This document shows, in pieces, positions 34,628 to 45,599 of a DNA stretch of 64,000 nt. The first letter of the stretch is position 1. Every line of letters begins with the position of its first letter. Origin of the DNA: Pictodentalium vernedei (lineage: Eukaryota; Mollusca; Scaphopoda; Dentaliida; Dentaliidae); contig CM062296.1 of the NCBI GenBank assembly GCA_031216915.1, positions 664,393,838-664,457,837 on the forward strand. Reading direction: 5' to 3'. A program made the position numbers and the translations under genes. The notes under the pieces are model-generated. The model made no database searches. It was not told the origin of the DNA and worked only from the letters and a program-made list of their open reading frames with translations.

Positions 34628-34896
34628 GTCTTGTGGATGGTTTAATTCAAAGCGAACCGAGTAATATGGAGCCTATCATTGTTGGAATAATACCGGCTGT
34701 ACTTGTGGTGATCATGTTCATTATTTGGTGTGCATGTCGAAGGAGGCGTTTGGATTCTTTCGAAAATCGGATGAAGAGGAAGAAAGAACGAGAGTATGAC
34801 GTAAACACTAATGCTCTGTTAGCTCAGCTAAGGCAATTTAGAGATATTAACGTTGGAGCTCGATTGATTGAAATTGCTGTCAAGCACAAAGAATAA
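34628..34896 (+). CDS. Terminal exon of a membrane protein gene (host)
   Basis: The exon follows a good 3' splice site (TTTTATTGTATTTTCAG, AG at 34626-34627) and stays open to TAA at 34894-34896. That stop overlaps an AATAAA polyadenylation signal at 34892. The coded piece starts with a short extracellular stretch (GLVDGLIQSEPSNMEP), then a transmembrane segment (IIVGIIPAVLVVIMFIIWCA) and a basic stop-transfer (CRRRR). A helical charged tail with LLAQLRQFRD follows. This fits the last exon of a single-pass type I receptor-like protein. I do not recognise the family. Upstream exons are not in the window on this strand as far as I can see. The nearby open start at 34600 lies in the intron side and is unlikely to be used. 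Confidence 0.5.
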
Positions 34897-35105
34897 ACTG
34901 TTGTATATACTGAAGTGTCTGATTCCCAAAAGCCTCGAGTCTTTGTGTTATTGTTTTGTTTTGGTTGGGTTTGACATTTCATGTTCAACGATAGTGAGCT
35001 GGAAGTTTGTAATTATGAGTATATCAGAACCTGGGAAACTAAAACGTGGCAGAACTGTCCAGAGGCCCCTTTTCTACAGATATGTTACGTGATTACGAGT
35101 ATAGC
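34897..35105. other. Likely 3' flank of the membrane-protein exon
   Basis: AT-rich sequence after the AATAAA. No further coding signal. Confidence 0.3.
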
Positions 35106-35109
35106 CTTT

Positions 35110-35330
35110 TAACAAAAGCCAACACACGGGATATCAAACTTTATTATTTTATTTAATGATTTTTTTAAAAATTTAAATGTTAACAAAACTATATGATGTG
35201 GCCCCTTATTGGAATGAGCTCGCCGAGCTGGCTCCAATAAGGGGTCACATCATGTAGTTCTGTTGAAATTTTTTGAAAAATATATTTTTTCATCTGCTTA
35301 CTTTGTAAACTACGCGGGCGGATGCGCCTG
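35110..35330. mobile_element. TTAA-type MITE, family 1b (degraded)
   Basis: Central palindrome AACTATATGATGTGGCCCCT / AGGGGTCACATCATGTAGTT around GAGCTCG. Flanks TTTAAAAATTTAAATG and AAATTTTTTGAAAAAT. Terminal TTAA repeats are not evident. Confidence 0.55.
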
Positions 35331-35545
35331 ATTCGTTTTCTGTGAGTGTGTAAATTTGTCACTATATAGGCATTTCGGCAATATATTGTTTGCTTATGAT
35401 TAAATTTAGATGCATTTCGCGAATGAATTCCACCAAGGTCGGTCTGTTTCTTCTCATTCCACCCGTCTCCAATCCGAAGCCTTCAGGTTAGAATATTGTT
35501 TACGCAGAAGAAACAGGTCAAACCACGACCAGACCGTGACATGAA

Positions 35546-36160
35546 CCAAACAGGAGGCTCAAGTGAGCCTAAAGAGCTCACCTGGTCCAAGTCGTCTACA
35601 GGAAATGGAAGATATGTGAGAAGTGAGTTGGGATGAAACTACTTTATTTCATTTGGACAAACTTAAAAATAACAGATATGGCCGAAATGTAAAAAGTATG
35701 TGAGGAGTTTAGTCACTGGTTCAATGAAAACTTTTTGTTCTTCTCATCATCAAGGATGTTAAAATGGGCGTTACCGTATTTCATCCCAATCTTTGACCAT
35801 CTTGTCTAATGGCTTTGGGGAAACGTATGCCTATATTTTAATAGACTTAAGTACATAAGCAAAGGTTCTCACAAGAGCATCGATGGGGGTCGCTTTATGT
35901 AAATTAAAATTAAATCATCTTGCATGACAAGATATATCTCGCACTTTTCAAATGTATCTCCATTTACTACAAGAACCAGAGAAGATGGCTGTACTGACTT
36001 GTACACTCCTATGTGAAAAGAAATCATGGGTATACCCCAGAATCCTATAGGCCCATATAATTTTTAGCTCAACTTTGACGTAAGTCAAATTTGAGGTTAT
36101 GCCATGGCCCGTCGTCCGTCTCTCCGTCCATCCGTCCGTCCGTCCGTCCGTCTCTCCGTC
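35546..36160. repeat. Satellite-type element piece with CCGT tail
   Basis: Starts AGGAGGCTCAAGTGAGCCTA-AAGAGCTCACCTGGTCC, like the left end of copies A/B. After plain sequence it meets TTTTAGCTCAAC and a CCGTCCGTCCGTCCGTC tract at 36105-36160. Confidence 0.4.
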
Positions 36161-37800
36161 AGCAATTCAATACGGCTCGGGCTAGAGGCCGTATTTATGA
36201 ACCGATCTTTACGAAACTTCTTGAGTACCTTTGTTATCACCGTGGGACGAGAAAGAGTGTTTTGGGGTGCAGTCTGAAATTCAAGATGGCCACCAGCAGC
36301 CATTTTGTACCTTAGTTAGTGCAATCAGTTTTTTGTACAGAACTTCTGTATGAAAGTTCTGGTTTGAATAAATTTTTGTCTGAATATTTAGTAACATGAA
36401 ATACATCACAAAAATACGGGTTTTTTTCTCGTGCAGAAATTATGCAAATTAGATGAACTTTTATGTTTTCAGTGCTACTAACACACAGTAAGTACACATG
36501 TCAATACGGCTCGGGCTAGGGGCAGTATTTATGAACCGATCTTCACGAAACTTCTTGGGTACCCTTGTTATCACCTTGGCATGAGACGAGTGTTTCTGGG
36601 TGCGGTCCCAAATTCAAGATGGCTGCCAACAGCCATTTTGTACCGAAATTAGGTCCAAGCAGTTTTTTGTACACATCTTCTATACGGCCCAGGCTTGAGG
36701 CCATATTTATGAACCGAACCTTACGAAACTTCGTGGGTACCTTTGTTATCACCGTGGGACGAGAACGAGTGTTTTGGGTGCGGTCCGAAATTCAAGATGG
36801 CCGCCGGCAGTCATTTTGTACCATAAGTGTAATCAGGTTTTTGTACAGAACTTCTGTATGAAAGTTCTGATTTGAATAAATTTTTGTAAGAATGTTTAGT
36901 AACATCGAATACATCACATATAATACGGGGGCAGGGGGTCACGCCGACACTAAGCACATTAGATGGACTTTGATTTATTCAGTCCTACTTATACACAGTA
37001 AGTACACATGTCAATACGGCTCGGGTAGGGGTTGTATTTATGAATCGATCTTCACGAAGCTTCTTGGGTACCTTTGTTATCACCTTGGGACGAGAATGAG
37101 TGTTTCTGGGTGCGGTGTACAACCCGCATATGTGAAAAAATCCTGCATATGTGAAAAATTATATGCCGTTGATTTTCTTTCACATTTGCAGTTTTTACAT
37201 ATGCAGGATTTTTTCACATATGCGGGTTGTACAGTGCGGTCCAAAATTCAAGATGGCTGCCAGTGACCATTTTGTACCGAAATTAGGTCCAATCAGTTTT
37301 TTGTACACAACTTCTATACGGCTCAAGCTAGAGGCCGTATTTATGAAGCGATTTTTACGAAACGTCTTGGGTACCGTTGTTATCACCTTGGGACGAGAAA
37401 GCGTTTTTGGGTGCGGTCCGAAATTCAAGATGGCTAACGGTGGAAATTTTGTACCGAAATTAGGTACAATCAGTTTTTTGTACTGAACTTCTATATGTAG
37501 ATTCTGATTTGGATACAATTTTGAATGAATGTTTAGTAACATGGAATACATCACATATAATACGTCTTTTTTTTCTCGTGCATAAATTATGCAAATTAGA
37601 TGAACTTTGATTTATTTAGTGCTACTTACAATAGTAAGCGCACATGTCAATACGGCTTGGGCTAGAGGCTGTATTTATAAACCGATCTTCGCGAAACTTC
37701 TTGGGTACCTTTGTTATCACCTTGGGGCCGGAACGTGTGTGTTTGGGTGCCTTTGTTATCACTGTTCTATGAGAGCAAATATTTTGGGGTTCAGTCAGAC
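36160..37800. repeat. Interspersed tandem repeat, about 180-bp core
   Basis: Six units begin near 36165, 36503, 36681, 37012, 37316 and 37650 with ATACGGCTCGGGCTAGAGGC. They contain TTTATGAACCGATCTT, ACCTTTGTTATCACC, TTCAAGATGGC and CCATTTTGTACC. Spacers of other sequence (GAACTTCTGTATGAAAGTTC, ACATGGAATACATCACA) separate some units. The frames at 36565-36861, 36892-37266 and 37151-37486 are repeat artefacts. Confidence 0.8.
37117..37232. mobile_element. 116-bp palindromic MITE
   Basis: Ends GTACAACCCGCATATGTG and CACATATGCGGGTTGTAC are perfect inverted repeats, with a second inner pair ATCCTGCATATGTGAAAAA. Flanking octamers GGTGCGGT (37109-37116) and AGTGCGGT (37233-37240) match at 7 of 8. 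Sister repeat units read straight through as GGGTGCGGTCC, giving the empty site. Confidence 0.85.
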
Positions 37801-37849
37801 CCACTCTGGGACTCAAAGATTTCTTTTCTAGTTTTGCATCTAACTGTCG

Positions 37850-38200
37850 CCCACCTTTACAATACCTATACATTTGTTACAGGCTATGGTTAGCATTTAT
37901 GTACAGACCGTTACAATACTTTATATGTACCTTTGTTATCAGGTCATTACCTAGATGTCAATCATTGCTGTGTCACATACTATACATGTACATGTCTTAC
38001 ACAAGTTGAGCTACAGTGTCATTGACACTTTCATTTTATTCATTAGTATTTAAGGCCACTTTCAGCATCTATTCTATCATGATCATTACACAAGTATGAA
38101 GTTAGGTTTGGCCAATCGATCATCCAGTCCAGATGATAGTTTACCAAGAAAACAGAAACTGTTCACTGCAGCAATCAAAATCCACTACCTCAGGTTCCCT
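37850..38200. other. No recognisable gene
   Basis: AT-rich, short frames only, with no repeat likeness noted. Confidence 0.3.
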
Positions 38201-38204
38201 TTGA

Positions 38205-38585
38205 CAGGCCGGGAAATAACGAGCTTGCATACTAACAGGCTAGTTGGCTTGCGCGGCGTCACGCGGTGGTAACCCACAGTAACAAAATGTCATATTTTTC
38301 CGCCTTCTCTGTTACTACACCGCAAGCCACGTTGTTTACGTGTGCGAAAATGAATATCTAAGAACTAACATGCGATCCCGCTTTGGAGTGATCGCGCGTT
38401 AGTTGTTGGTATTTATTTTTACGGAAAAGCACATGCCACTCTATTCATATGTGGATGGAATCGGGATTAGGAATTTAATTCGTATTGTATTATTTTGTTG
38501 CAACCTGTAGTTCGTTCGCATACTTTCTGATTGACGTAAGCCCCACTTAACCTAAGCGATCATTCGCGGGTTATTTCCAGACCTG
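38205..38585. mobile_element. hAT-like MITE
   Basis: Ends CAGGCCGGGAAATAACG and CGGGTTATTTCCAGACCTG are inverted. An inner palindrome lies around GCGATCCCGCTTTGGAGTGA-TCGCGC. No clear 8-bp duplication remains. Related to 33141-33480. Confidence 0.65.
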
Positions 38586-38593
38586 CTTTAGGG

Positions 38594-39295
38594 GAAATGT
38601 CGACGAAAGGCACACAAACCAGCTAAATAAATATAAAAAAATCAGCTTACAATATTTATCATTGAAAAGATGGCTAAACCGGAGCCATCTTTCATATTTG
38701 TATGCGAAAAACTGATATTTTTTTACTGGTCTTTCAAATGCCTCTACATGCATACAATTTCTTATAAACAAAAACAACATCTTGAATATATTTTGTAGAG
38801 GAAGGGTAGGGTCATTTCTTAAAAGTCTTTCGACAGTACCTTCCAAACATCATACACAATTCAGTGAAGCGCGAATGTATTACTGGTAAAAAGCACCTTG
38901 AAACATTTGACAGCTGAAGGGTCAATTTCTTTTTTGAACATTTTTGCAAAAGTAAAGAGTTGATTTAATATCTACGACAAAATCTCATCAGCAAAACTAG
39001 CACTATAAAAACATTTTAGAGTGAGAGTCTGAGAGAGTAAATATATTCTTGGTGACAAAAAGTAACCATCATAAAACCTAGCATTGAAAATGGTAACATG
39101 AAAATAAATGAATTTGGAGATTGAAATAATAGATTGACAAACTAATTTAGAGAATACACGTTAGTTCTGAATGAGGTACAAATTAACCTCTTTATACTAC
39201 TTCTCATCTTTCATGATACGTGCAAGTTATCACGGCTTGACAGTTTTTGATGACACTGTTTCGGGAGAATGGCTTGACATGCACTGCATTGGTCC
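38594..39295. other. No recognisable gene
   Basis: AT-rich stretch. A 91-codon minus-strand frame (38571-38846) begins in the MITE end and has no recognisable domain. Confidence 0.35.
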
Positions 39296-39304
39296 TCCAT
39301 CGTA

Positions 39305-39775
39305 TCTCAATTCAATTCAATTCAATTCACTTTATTTCACAGAATACAAATACAGTACGTTTTGAGAGAAAAATAATGTTACAAGATTTGATAAACGGGT
39401 AGATGTATACCGTGGGGAATGACATAGTCTTGCGACTGTCTTCCTGTCATCCCCTCGAAAAAAAAAAAATAAAAAATAAAAAAACATGGTATATAAAACA
39501 AAATTGAACAAAAAATAAATGCCAAATACGCCGAATGACAATTTTCTTAGAAGAAAGGTGGATCTGGACAGTAGGTGGTTAATGTGAATAGTTCAGCACA
39601 GTGTTGGTTTATTTTCACATTTTAACTCCACTGTTAGATTAGTTGTTATTCTGACCTTGTGATCAATTTTATTTCCAAAGTGAAAAAAAATTACGATATT
39701 CCTCCATTTTAGTAGTACGGATTATTAGGAAATGTACAGTTGCAAAAACCATAGACCTTAAGAAGCCGGGAAAAG
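39305..39775 (-). repeat. LINE 3' end with TTGAA-type tail
   Basis: AATTCAATTCAATTCAATTC at 39309-39330 and CACTTTATTTCACAGAATAC read on the minus strand as a LINE 3' end (GTGAAATAAAGTGAATTG). This is probably the tail of the LINE at 41741-42830, separated from it by element copy B. Confidence 0.45.
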
Positions 39776-39779
39776 TAAA

Positions 39780-41676
39780 ACCAAGAGGCCACAGGGGGGC
39801 CTGAGGGCGCTCACCTGACATGGTAGCCTAAATATCAACCCAGAGAATTGATTTCAACAAGTTGCATCTGCTCCTCCTAAGAAAAGCTTATACCAAATAT
39901 CCAAAGATTCTGACCAGTGGATCTAAAAAAAAAGATTTTTAAAGAATATTCCTCATATTGAACTAAGTTGTAATTCGGGCTCCCACAGGGAACCCATATA
40001 TGAACCCAGGGACTTGGCTTTAACAAACTTGAATCACTCCCCCCCCCCCCCCCCCCCCCCCCCCATAAGGATGCTGCACACCAAATATCAAAACATTCCG
40101 GCTGCTGGATCTGAAGAAGAAGATTTTTAAAGAAAATTCCTCATTTTGAACTAATTTATCATTCGGGCTCCCACAGTGAGCCCAAATGTGGACCTTGGGA
40201 CATGGTTAGAACAAACTTGAATCTCCCCCTCCCCCCCCCCCCCCCCCTCTAAGGATGCCGCATACCAAATATCAAAACATTCCGACTGCTGGATCTGAAG
40301 AAGATTTTTAAAGAAAATTCCTCATTTTGAACTAAGTTATAATTCGGGCTACCACAGTGAGCCCAGGGATTTGGCTTGAACAAACTTGAATCTCACCCCC
40401 CCCCCCCCCCCCTAAGCACGGTGCATACCCAATATCAAAAGATTCTGCCTGCTGGATCTTGAGAAGAAGATTTTCAAAGAAATTTGCCTGAAATGCACTT
40501 AGTTCAAATTTGGGCTCCTATATTGAGCCAAAATATAAACCCAAGGGACCGATTTAAACAAACTTGAATCAGATCCTACCCACAATGTTGCATACTAAAT
40601 ATCAAAAGATTCTGCCTGCTGGATCTGGAGAAGAAGATTTTTAAAGAAATTTGCCTGAAATGCACTAAGTTCGAATTCGGGCTTCTATAGTGAGCCCAAA
40701 TATGAATCCAGGGGCCGATTTGAACAAACTTGAATCAGATCCACCCACAATGTTGCATACCAAATATCAAAAGATTCTGCCTGCTGGATCTGGAGAAGAA
40801 GATTTTTTTAAGACATTTGCCTGAAATGCACTAAGTTCGAAATCGGGCTCCTATACTGAGCCCAAATATGAACCAGGGGGCCGATTTGAACCAACTTGAA
40901 TCAGATCCACCCTACAATGTTGCATACCACATATCAAAAGATTCTGCCTGCTGGATCTGGAGGAGAAGATTTTTTAATCTTTTTCCCATTGCCTACAGTG
41001 TTAAAAAGTGCTAACTCAGCACTTTTTCAAAGTCCTGAAAAAAGTACCTTGTGATCAAACCGATAGGGAATTTTTTAACCATACTATTCTACTGGATAAA
41101 AGTAAGCTTTATACAAAATAAGAATTCTCTGTGCCGTGTAGTTTTGGAGATATGGCAGTTTTAAGGTTTTTCCTATTTTTAGCTCCCGAGGTTCCCACGG
41201 GGCAATGAGAATTTTTTTTTTTGCATCAATCAACTACTTATGACCCATTATCATCTCATATCAAATTTGGTTCAAATCGACCTCACAGTTATGAAAATAG
41301 AAATTTTAGGCGTGGCCAAAAGTTTTTCCCCTCCCCATAACGAAGGCAAATAATGCCCGACAAACTTCTCATGAACAAACTTGATTCTAAACCTCAAAAG
41401 GACTCTGTATACCACATATCAAGTCTCTGCTACAGGTGGTTCATTAGAAGAAGATTTTCAAAAAAAATTGCCATTTTTTCCCCACCCCTCTGTTCAATAT
41501 GAGCCGAAACCTAATTTGCAAAAAAATCAAAATGCCCCTATATAACCACTACTTGTATGAAATTTAATTAAAATGTGGCCAGTGGTTTAGGAGAAAGAGG
41601 CTCAAACACCACCTTCACGCAGGACGACGGACGACAGACGAAGAGTGATAAGACTTTCAATCAGTTGAGCTAAAAA
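39780..41676. mobile_element. Satellite-bearing element, copy B
   Basis: Left end AGAGGCCACAGGGGGGCCTG-AGGGCGCTCACCTGA, right end AATCAGTTGAGCTAA after a CAGGACGACGGACGACAGACG tail. About six internal units of 165-190 bp match copy A. Flanks share AAAACCA (39774-39780 and about 41676-41683), a possible duplication. It separates a minus-strand LINE body from its likely 3' end. Confidence 0.7.
40039..40412. repeat. Expanded C-tracts at one unit position
   Basis: The short CTCACCCCCCTAAG of the unit is expanded to 26 C (40039-40064), 17 C after CCCCCT (40231-40247) and 17 C (40396-40412) in three consecutive units. Copy A keeps about 6-7 C at that position. Confidence 0.8.
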
Positions 41677-41740
41677 ACCATAGGCGAACTAATTATGTGG
41701 GCAGTCGGAACATGTCGGATTTGAGCAATTTATGTTGTCA

Positions 41741-42830
41741 CTATAAGCTTTTAGGAACTGATTGGTCAGTGTTTGTTTTAAATGGCACGCGGGTGGGGGG
41801 GGGGGGGGGGGATTTTAATCTTGAATCTAAGTCATTCCATAATTTCGGGAGAGAAAAGTAGGGAAGAGTGGCTGAGAACTGAGTGCGGGGTTTGTGTGTG
41901 GTTAGATTTCCACACTGTCTGATATTTATGCCTAAGGGGTTTTCGTACACTTGGAATGTATTGTTAAAACTGACAGGGGGAGTTTTGTAAGTCCAATCGT
42001 AGATGAGTAGAGGTGAATGTAATTTGTAAAGATCAGTGAATTTAAGAATTTTAAAATGTTTAAAAAGAGGGTCGGTATGAGAGTTAAACTTTTTATTTGC
42101 TATGAAACGCACTGCTTTTTTGTGCAAATTTAGGATTTGTTTTGATGCAGATGTGTTACCCCATACATTGATTATAAATTTTATGTATAAATTAAGTGGT
42201 TTTGGAACAACGTAAAATAGTGTACACGTAACATGTCAACTGGCAAAATTGTTTTCATTTTATTCAGGATATAAATAGCTCTTGACAAATTTTATACAAA
42301 CATCGGCCACGTGGTGATTAAATTTGCGATTTTCATCTTTGTTAACTCCTAATTTTTTTTTACTGATTTCATTTCGCGATTATTACCTGCTACTGTGATG
42401 CTTTTATTATTTATTAGTATTTGTGTCTGTACATTGCTATAATTATAATTATCATTTGGGGGATGAAGATGTAAAGCATTGGTTTTGTTAGCATTCAACG
42501 ATAGCTTGTTGGCTAGACACCAGTCACTGATTTTCGTAAATTCGTCATTTGTCCTCTCAGTCAGAAAGTTAAGATTATTTCCTGATGTGTAAGCAGTTGC
42601 ATCACCCGCAAAGGACAAAACATTCATATCAGTAGATTTGGATAAGTTACCGATATATAGAACAAACATGAGTGGATCAAGTACAGAACCCTGGGGAACA
42701 CCGGCCGTAACATTTTGCAGATCGGAGGATTCATTCGTAAATTGAACAAATTGGGACCTCCCTGATAGGTAGTTTTGAAATCAGGCGTTTGCTATGCCCC
42801 TAACTCCGTAATGTTCGAGTTTAAGCACAA
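41741..42830 (-). pseudogene. LINE reverse transcriptase remnant
   Basis: Minus-strand pieces show NVTAGVPQGSVLDPLMFVLY (about 42655-42720), FAGDATAYTSG where FADDT is expected, WCLANKLSLNANKTNALH, and a C-terminal block with HKKAVRFIANKKFNSHTDPL and SLPKLWNDL. The order is RT palm, thumb and tail of a Jockey/CR1-class LINE. The catalytic Asp pair is damaged and the frame breaks between 42127 and 42349. A G-tract (41796-41812) lies in the tail. Confidence 0.8.
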
Positions 42831-42934
42831 GTAGTCTCTGTTTTCATAATCCACAAAAGTGTCGTCAGAATGACAACATTCAATGAATGAATGCAAATTT
42901 TAATCTTTGAAACTTTTTTTAAGGGAAATGTAAA

Positions 42935-43008
42935 CAGAAACAAGGCGATGAGAGTTCATATCAGGTTCGGCTTCGCCTCATCTGATATGAACTCTCATCG
43001 CCTTGTAT
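42935..43008. repeat. Hairpin (MITE core)
   Basis: AAGGCGATGAGAGTTCATAT and ATATGAACTCTCATCGCCTT are perfect mirrors around TCGGCTTCGCC. Confidence 0.8.
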
Positions 43009-43009
43009 G

Positions 43010-44060
43010 GAAATGTATCAGCCAGCTACAGGCCATGTAATTATAATATGTTGGGTTTTCAAGGCGAATTATTTAGGCCTATTTACTAATTGGAATATCC
43101 ATATAGCTTTGTGAGTGAAAGGACATCGCAAAAACATCAATGGTAGTCTACGTGAAAAGTTTCACGAAAGTGTGAAAACAAACAGCCCATAACACCGACG
43201 AATTCCGAACAGAGTTAGACTGGTGGCTCACGAGCTTGAGTAAGCATATTAGTATTTATACTATAGAATGGACGTGTCCTCTGGGAGACTACGAGTATTG
43301 GAATACCAATGTATATCGGTAGAAACTGAGATTAGACAAACAAGTTAAGTCATCACATCACGTGACCTGGTATGGTGGCAACGTATTTTTTTCAGCTCGC
43401 TCAGCAACTGAGAAAAAAACAATGTTTTAATAGCGTAAAATGTAAGGATCGGAGTTCTGTATGTGTGTGGTATCTTCCAAACACAATTGCTGATGGAGTT
43501 CATAACCAAAGCTTCTAGTAAGTCTACAAAAAGTGATGAATTTGATTCCTCTTTGATACCTCGTTTCTCTAGTTCGTGTCTGCCTTGTTTACATTGACGA
43601 CATTGACGACCGTTGGAGTGTTGTCCAGTTTGCATACACTTTATTATAATGTTCATATATGATTTGTGTGCCTTTGTGTCCATTAAAAGACAGCTCATAA
43701 CATAAGTCTATCAGACAAAAAACTATCTTTTGGTGTTGCGATAAATGTTGAAACGAAATTATTTGAAACTATTTGACAGTTCATAGCCGACTTGAAAGGC
43801 AGTTCATTTTGATGTGGACTGTATTTCCATCATTCGCATTGCAGATCAGTAAGTGATTGTCAATCAGTCAACTGATACAAAACTATTGTCAACGCATCAC
43901 GTTTTGAATTCCGAATTCCGAAGATCATTTTTCCAACATATTCTATTATGCAGTGGTCGTTGCCTGTTTTACTGCCTGTCATTAATAATAATTTTTAATT
44001 AATAACTATTATTAATTATTAAGTTGCAATTAATTTGAAGAAACCCGGAACTCATCACAA
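43010..44060. other. No supported gene; dispersed repeat at 43137-43245
   Basis: 43137-43245 resembles 2652-2780. A 117-codon minus-strand frame (43345-43698) has no domain I can name. AT-rich TTAATAATTATT sequence precedes the ORF1p gene. Confidence 0.35.
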
Positions 44061-44065
44061 TTTCC

Positions 44066-44926
44066 ATGGCAAACCTCAATACAAACGATAAGAGACCCCG
44101 AACATCAAACGACTCTAATTTATCTATCAATCCTAATTCTAAGAAGCAAAAGGAAGGATCAATTTCGGATTCCCTTGCCTCAGTGTTTGCATGTTCTACG
44201 GATCTAGACACCGAACAACTTGATAATTCAGAGCAAAGCATTATGTCATCCTCTGATTTACTTGCGACTTCCACGCTGCGAACCCCCGCCTGTGATGCGG
44301 TGAGTACATTTCTTACGGCTCTTAAAGACCCATCGGTCCAGTCTATTTTGAAAGAACTGATGAGTGCTGCTGTTTCAGATCACCTAGTTTCATTTCGAAA
44401 CCGTGTAGAGGCTTTGGAAAGAACTGTTGATGAAAAATCTGCTACCATACTTAAGCTCGAAACAGATCTTGAAGACTTACGGAAGTATGGGATGCGAAAC
44501 TCCCTGAGAATTTCTGGTATCCCGGAGTCGAATGAGGAAAACACGGATGTGATCGTTCTTGACATTGCCAAGTCAATGGGGGTTACTCTCAAACTCGACG
44601 ATATTGAGAGGAGTCACAGATCAGGTCCACCAAGCAGGAAAAATAGAAGTATTCTGGCAAAATTTGTTAGTTACCGGTCCTGGGACAGTTTCTATCGGGC
44701 GAGAAGAAAATTGAGAGCGGACACGAAGATGACAAATGTTTACATAAATGAGCAACTCACAAATGAACGTTCATCTCTAGCTCGCAGAGCTCATCTTTTG
44801 GTGAAAGACAAGAAAATAACTGGGACATGGACTCATGATGGAGTTATCTTTGTAAAATTCCGCGATGACTCAGTTTGGCGTGTTACCAACGTGGCTGAAA
44901 TGGCCACTATTGAGGCAAATATTTAA
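44066..44926 (+). CDS. LINE-type ORF1p, intact 286-codon frame
   Basis: An RNA-binding chaperone of the L1-ORF1p type that would coat LINE RNA in the cytoplasm. A polar, Ser-rich N-terminus (1-70) precedes a heptad coiled coil (about 105-142, FRNRVEALERTVDEKSATIL). The RRM-like domain opens with YGMRNSLRISGIPES (about 145-159), as in YSRRNNLRI/HGVPE of many LINE ORF1p. A C-terminal domain holds the basic RRKLRAD and NEQLTNERSSLARRAH. ATG 44066 sits in CCATGG context. No ORF2 follows: a MITE lies downstream within 30 bases. It is thus either a 3'-truncated LINE or a retained ORF1p. Confidence 0.8.
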   Translation: MANLNTNDKRPRTSNDSNLSINPNSKKQKEGSISDSLASVFACSTDLDTEQLDNSEQSIMSSSDLLATSTLRTPACDAVSTFLTALKDPSVQSILKELMSAAVSDHLVSFRNRVEALERTVDEKSATILKLETDLEDLRKYGMRNSLRISGIPESNEENTDVIVLDIAKSMGVTLKLDDIERSHRSGPPSRKNRSILAKFVSYRSWDSFYRARRKLRADTKMTNVYINEQLTNERSSLARRAHLLVKDKKITGTWTHDGVIFVKFRDDSVWRVTNVAEMATIEANI

Positions 44927-44949
44927 TTATTTACCTAACTGATTGACCT

Positions 44950-45165
44950 TATCCGCCCACGAAATATGCAAGTTGGGCAGTTGAAAAAATATTATTTCTC
45001 AAAAGAGTTCTGCCAAACCGTATTATGTGGCCCCTCGTTCGAGATCTTTCTAACGAGGGGTCTTGTGGTGTAGTCTGGTTGAAATTTCTCTAAAGACATA
45101 AAAAAACAAAAATGTTAGTGTAAATAGTAAATGTTGATAATGTGTGCATTGGGTAAAGGGTCAAG
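44950..45165. mobile_element. TTAA-type MITE, family 1b
   Basis: Shares CAGTTGAAAAAATATT and the TTGGGTAAAGGGT right end with 3077-3305. The centre is GTGGCCCCTCGTTCG / CTAACGAGGGGTC. Confidence 0.65.
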
Positions 45166-45228
45166 CTCCTCCAGCCGACCTGGAATTCGTTAGACACAAA
45201 CAACCTATAATTGTCTAAATATAGTGCG

Positions 45229-45232
45229 TGCA

Positions 45233-45284
<52 letters not shown>

Positions 45285-45285
45285 T
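45229..45285. repeat. (GTGC)n microsatellite
   Basis: About 14 uninterrupted GTGC/GCGT units. Confidence 0.95.
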
Positions 45286-45467
45286 TCACCAATCTTTAAA
45301 TTTATTCCATCTTGTGAGGTAAGGCCATAATTCTCGCGAAGATATGCTAATTACTGAAATAATCGAACTCTTCTCGGTTGTAAGCTTTAGCTTGCGTGTC
45401 CATAGGCAACCCGAAACTCACTGGAAACCCTTCAGTAATCACATATTGTTACTTCGTCCCCTCAGTT

Positions 45468-45518
45468 CCAATGTGTTCTATGTGCCTACTGGCACATAGA
45501 ACACATTGGAACTCAGGG
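45468..45518. repeat. Hairpin (MITE core)
   Basis: CAGTTCCAATGTGTTCTATG and CATAGAACACATTGGAACT are mirrors around TGCCTACTGGCA. Confidence 0.8.
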
Positions 45519-45599
45519 AATGACTTGTTACAAGGCTCTAATTGAAAGTGGAATTTGCGAAGCCTCGAGTAGCCTTATTGGTCACTTTCCTTGTTGCAC

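Noticed and set aside
36565..37486. Frames of about 100-124 codons on both strands
   Set aside because: They repeat with the 180-bp satellite units, and the minus-strand ones mirror them.
43345..43698. 117-codon minus-strand frame
   Set aside because: Some protein-like composition, but no family, start context or splice signal to support it.
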